From an uncultured Solobacterium sp. (GTDB taxonomy: Bacteria > Bacillota_I > Bacilli_A > Erysipelotrichales > Erysipelotrichaceae), in the NCBI GenBank assembly GCA_900546285.1, contig URCJ01000040.1, positions 1-16,819 on the forward strand: a stretch of 16,819 nt of DNA, read 5' to 3'. The position numbers and the translations under genes were made by a program. The notes under the pieces are model-generated. The model was not told the origin of the DNA, searched no databases, and saw nothing but the letters and a program-made list of their open reading frames with translations. Each line of letters starts with the position of its first letter. Within the stretch, counting starts at the first letter, position 1. Positions 14,571 to 16,819 of this stretch are shown in pieces.

Positions 14571-15461
14571 ATGACAAATATTAAAAATTTAGGTACTGAA
14601 CAAAGAAACGAAAAGACAAAGGATTTGGATTTACTTTCTACAATGGCCATCCTAAAGATTATGAATGAAGAGGATTTAAATGTTGTAGCAGGAGTAAAGA
14701 AAGCTTTACCACAAATTGAAAAAGTAGTCGAGGCTATGATTGTAGCTTTGAAAAATGGTGGTCGCGTTATCTATGTTGGAGCAGGAACTTCTGGTAGAAC
14801 AGGTATTATCGATGCGGTAGAGTGTGGTCCAACATTTAGTTGTACATATGAGTTCTTAGGCTTAATTGCTGGTGGCTATGGTGCTATTGTTAAGGCAGTT
14901 GAAGGCGCGGAAGATAAGAAAGAATTGTGTGTAGAAGATTTAAAGAATAATAATTTTACTAGTAAGGACTTACTTGTTGGTGTAGCAGCATCTGGTAGAA
15001 CACCATATGTTATCGGTGGTATTGAGTATGCTAAAGAGATTGGCGCTAAGACAGCTTGTGTATGTTGTAATTTGAATACTAAGATTGGTGCTATGGTTGA
15101 TTATCCAATTGAGGTTAGTGCTGGTCCTGAAATATTAACAGGTTCTACAAGACTTAAGTCAGGAACTTGCCAAAAGGTAATCATTAATATGTTATCAACA
15201 GCTTCAATGGTTGGTCTTGGCAAAGTGTATAAGAATCTAATGGTAGATGTTATGGCTACTAATGAAAAGCTTGTTGAAAGATGTAGACAAATTGTTATGG
15301 CTGCTACTGATTGTGATTGGGAAAAGGCTGATGAAGCTTTAAAGATTTCTAATAATCATTGTAAGGAAGCTATTGTGATGATTCTTTTGAATGTTGATTT
15401 AGATACCGCAAAAGAAAAGTTAGCTAGTGCTGATGGTTTTGTAAGAAAAGCAGTAGAGTAA
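14571..15461 (+). CDS. murQ: N-acetylmuramic acid 6-phosphate etherase
   Basis: This 296-residue SIS-fold enzyme cleaves the lactyl ether of MurNAc-6-P, giving GlcNAc-6-P and D-lactate, in peptidoglycan recycling or use of external MurNAc. Seen: the family start LGTEQRN (7-13), GAGTSGRTG (70-78), the VECGPTF variant of ECPPTF (83-89) with catalytic Glu84 (E. coli Glu83), AVEGAED with Glu114, AASGRTPYV (139-147), GPEILTGSTRLKSGTCQK, NMLSTASM, and MVDVMATNEKL. The C-terminal helical part is complete. I start at ATG 14571 because GGAGGG (14561-14566) sits just ahead; an in-frame ATG at 14559 overlaps that site. Neighbours nanE and PTS EIIA support a role in importing and degrading an amino sugar. 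Confidence 0.94.
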   Translation: MTNIKNLGTEQRNEKTKDLDLLSTMAILKIMNEEDLNVVAGVKKALPQIEKVVEAMIVALKNGGRVIYVGAGTSGRTGIIDAVECGPTFSCTYEFLGLIAGGYGAIVKAVEGAEDKKELCVEDLKNNNFTSKDLLVGVAASGRTPYVIGGIEYAKEIGAKTACVCCNLNTKIGAMVDYPIEVSAGPEILTGSTRLKSGTCQKVIINMLSTASMVGLGKVYKNLMVDVMATNEKLVERCRQIVMAATDCDWEKADEALKISNNHCKEAIVMILLNVDLDTAKEKLASADGFVRKAVE

Positions 15462-15477
15462 AAGAAAGGAACAAAAA

Positions 15478-15897
15478 ATGATCGGCATTTTATTAATAAG
15501 CCATAGTAATATGGCGTCTGGAATCAGTAGTAGTTTAAAAATGTTCTTTGGGAGTGAGATCCCACAATTAGAAACGCTTTGTTTATCAGAAAACACTAAT
15601 CCAGATACTTTTGGCGAAGAAATTGGTAATAAAATTAAAGAATTAGATTCTGGAGATGGCGTTGTTGTTTTTGCAGATTTAATAGGTGGTACTCCATGCA
15701 ATCAAGCTTTTAGATATATTTCTTCTAAAGTGGTGTTAATAGGTGGGATGAATCTTCCTATTATTATGGAATTTCTAGGCCATCGTTTAAATGAAATAGA
15801 TTTAAATACATTTGATTTTAATAGTCTTCTTGATACTGGAAGAAGTGCTCTAAATAAATGTGAGTTAATCATTTCTGATGATGATGAGGAATTTTAG
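15478..15897 (+). CDS. PTS mannose-family EIIA component
   Basis: This 139-residue cytosolic protein accepts phosphate from HPr and passes it to EIIB. The N-terminal strand LLISHSNMASGI holds phosphorylatable His9, in SHS where SHG is usual, and FADLIGGTPCNQA (66-78) is the family's second signature with Asp67. The length matches a separate IIA. AAAGGA at 15465-15470 is seven bases ahead of the ATG. It is placed after murQ, away from IIB and IIC-IID and beyond the terminator at 14515-14546, so EIIA dose may be set independently. A DDDEEF tail ends the protein. Confidence 0.9.
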   Translation: MIGILLISHSNMASGISSSLKMFFGSEIPQLETLCLSENTNPDTFGEEIGNKIKELDSGDGVVVFADLIGGTPCNQAFRYISSKVVLIGGMNLPIIMEFLGHRLNEIDLNTFDFNSLLDTGRSALNKCELIISDDDEEF

Positions 15898-15955
15898 TTG
15901 AGAAAAAATAACTAATCTTAAAAGCTGTTTGTGACTTAAATAAACTAGAGCCTTT

Positions 15956-16721
15956 ATGTTAAAACTAATCTTCTTTGATTTAGATGACACTTTATTAGAT
16001 AGCAAGAAAACGGTATCTAATAAAACTATGAATTTTATAAAAGGATTAAAAGATGCATGTTTTATTGTGAATTCAGGAAGACTTCCTTATAACATGGAAC
16101 CCATTAAACAGTATATAGATTTATCTAATATGGTATGTGGCAATGGAGCCTATATTATCATAGATGGGAAACTAATTTATAGTTGTTGTTTAGATAAGAA
16201 AGATGCATATGATTTACTAGGTTATGGATATAGTAGGGTGATACGTTCCTCGTCTATATTTGGATTCAGGACTTTATATTACAGAAAATTCCAACATGCC
16301 TACTAGTGTAAAGATTAATATGGTTACTAAAGACGAACTCTATGAACTTTTAGAGAAAGAATATGTTTATAAGATAGCTTTCTCAGATTACAATAAAGAT
16401 CATTTAGAAGATGTAAGACATTTTATAAACGATAAGAACAATATGGTATGCGAATATTCTAATTATTGGTTTCTGGAATGCCATCATAAAGATACTTCTA
16501 AAGGAAACGCAATTGATATAGTATCTAAACTGCTAAATATAAAACCAGATGAGGTACTAGCGATAGGTGATAATGAAAATGATTTGTCAATGTTTAAGAG
16601 AGGATGCCATAGTGCTTGTCCATCTAATGCCTGTGATAAAGTGAAGAGTATTGTAGATTATGTATCGCCATTAGATTGTAATAATGATGCGATGATTGAT
16701 ATCATTAAAAAATTCTTGTGA
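15956..16721 (+). pseudogene. Cof-type HAD-superfamily phosphatase gene, frameshifted
   Basis: Two overlapping frames together make one Cof-like HAD hydrolase of about 255 residues, the normal family length. The first frame (15956-16306) gives motif I FFDLDDTLLD (Asp8, Asp10), motif II NSGR (Ser40) and CGNGAYI (61-67). The second frame, open from 16242 to 16721, gives the rest of the cap, the motif III lysine in KGNAID and motif IV AIGDNENDLSMF. The frame change must lie after the TGA at 16239-16241 of the second frame, probably by 16262, and equals one added or two lost bases. The enzyme would dephosphorylate a small phosphorylated metabolite, perhaps a sugar phosphate. The first ATG has only a weak ribosome binding site. 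A sequencing error is possible. Confidence 0.75.
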
Positions 16722-16819
16722 AGGAATCTGATACGTTGAGACGTTTAGTTACAATGTAAATAACTTGCATATCGTTGCGTTGCGACAGCAGATAAGAATA
16801 CAAACGAAATAGAAATAAT

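Noticed and set aside
16722..16819. Final 98 bases with ACGTT and GTTGCG repeats, examined for a tRNA, terminator or gene start
   Set aside because: No cloverleaf, no hairpin with a T run and no start codon with a ribosome binding site was found; the repeats are only five to six bases.
1..16819. CRISPR arrays, tRNA/rRNA genes, insertion sequences and integrase genes
   Set aside because: No regularly spaced repeats, tRNA-like folds or transposase/integrase motifs were seen, even around the accessory patch at 7430-10700.

Overview
The window comes from a low-GC Gram-positive bacterium (Bacillota). Coding sequence is AT-rich (bases 6361-6420 hold 15 G/C of 60), ribosome binding sites are of the AGGAGG type, TGG encodes Trp and TGA is used as a stop, so it is not a code-4 Mollicute. 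The gene set (bile-acid-dehydrogenase-like SDR, AddAB, mannose-family PTS, NanE/MurQ) suits a gut Erysipelotrichia- or Clostridia-like organism. That placement is inference.

Layout. (1) 1-871, minus strand: a short-chain dehydrogenase with its own terminator. Family memory places it close to NADP-dependent 12alpha-hydroxysteroid dehydrogenases of gut clostridia. (2) 983-7429, plus strand: four overlapping genes encoding an AroQ-class chorismate mutase, a WYL-domain regulator and the two subunits of an AddAB/RexAB-type helicase-nuclease. Neighbouring genes overlap by 11 to 26 bases, which points to one coupled operon. (3) 7430-8960: a scar-like accessory patch. It holds a 20-codon ORF, a RhuM-family gene of visibly higher GC (bases 7801-7860: 25 G/C of 60), what looks like the frameshifted first 43 codons of a type I restriction specificity gene (hsdS), and an unrecognised 89-residue ORF, closed by a bidirectional terminator. 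(4) 8961-10586, minus strand: a GIY-YIG nuclease fused to a DUF2075-type superfamily 1 helicase, a possible defence gene. (5) 10801-15897, plus strand: an amino-sugar import and catabolism cluster with an RpiR/MurR-like regulator, PTS IIB, a fused PTS IIC-IID, ManNAc-6-P epimerase NanE, MurNAc-6-P etherase MurQ and PTS IIA. An intrinsic terminator sits between nanE and murQ. (6) 15956-16721: a Cof-type HAD phosphatase gene broken by a frameshift. The last 98 bases hold nothing I can name.

How the genes work together. The PTS proteins would import and phosphorylate an amino sugar. NanE and MurQ each turn a phosphorylated amino sugar (ManNAc-6-P and MurNAc-6-P) into GlcNAc-6-P, and the SIS-domain regulator would sense such a sugar phosphate. 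No sialic acid lyase, ManNAc kinase, NagA or NagB lies in the window, so free ManNAc and/or cell-wall MurNAc are likelier substrates than intact sialic acid. In the upstream operon, a WYL protein is translated directly ahead of AddB. Some WYL regulators sense single-stranded DNA, and AddAB produces it, so a feedback circuit is a testable idea.
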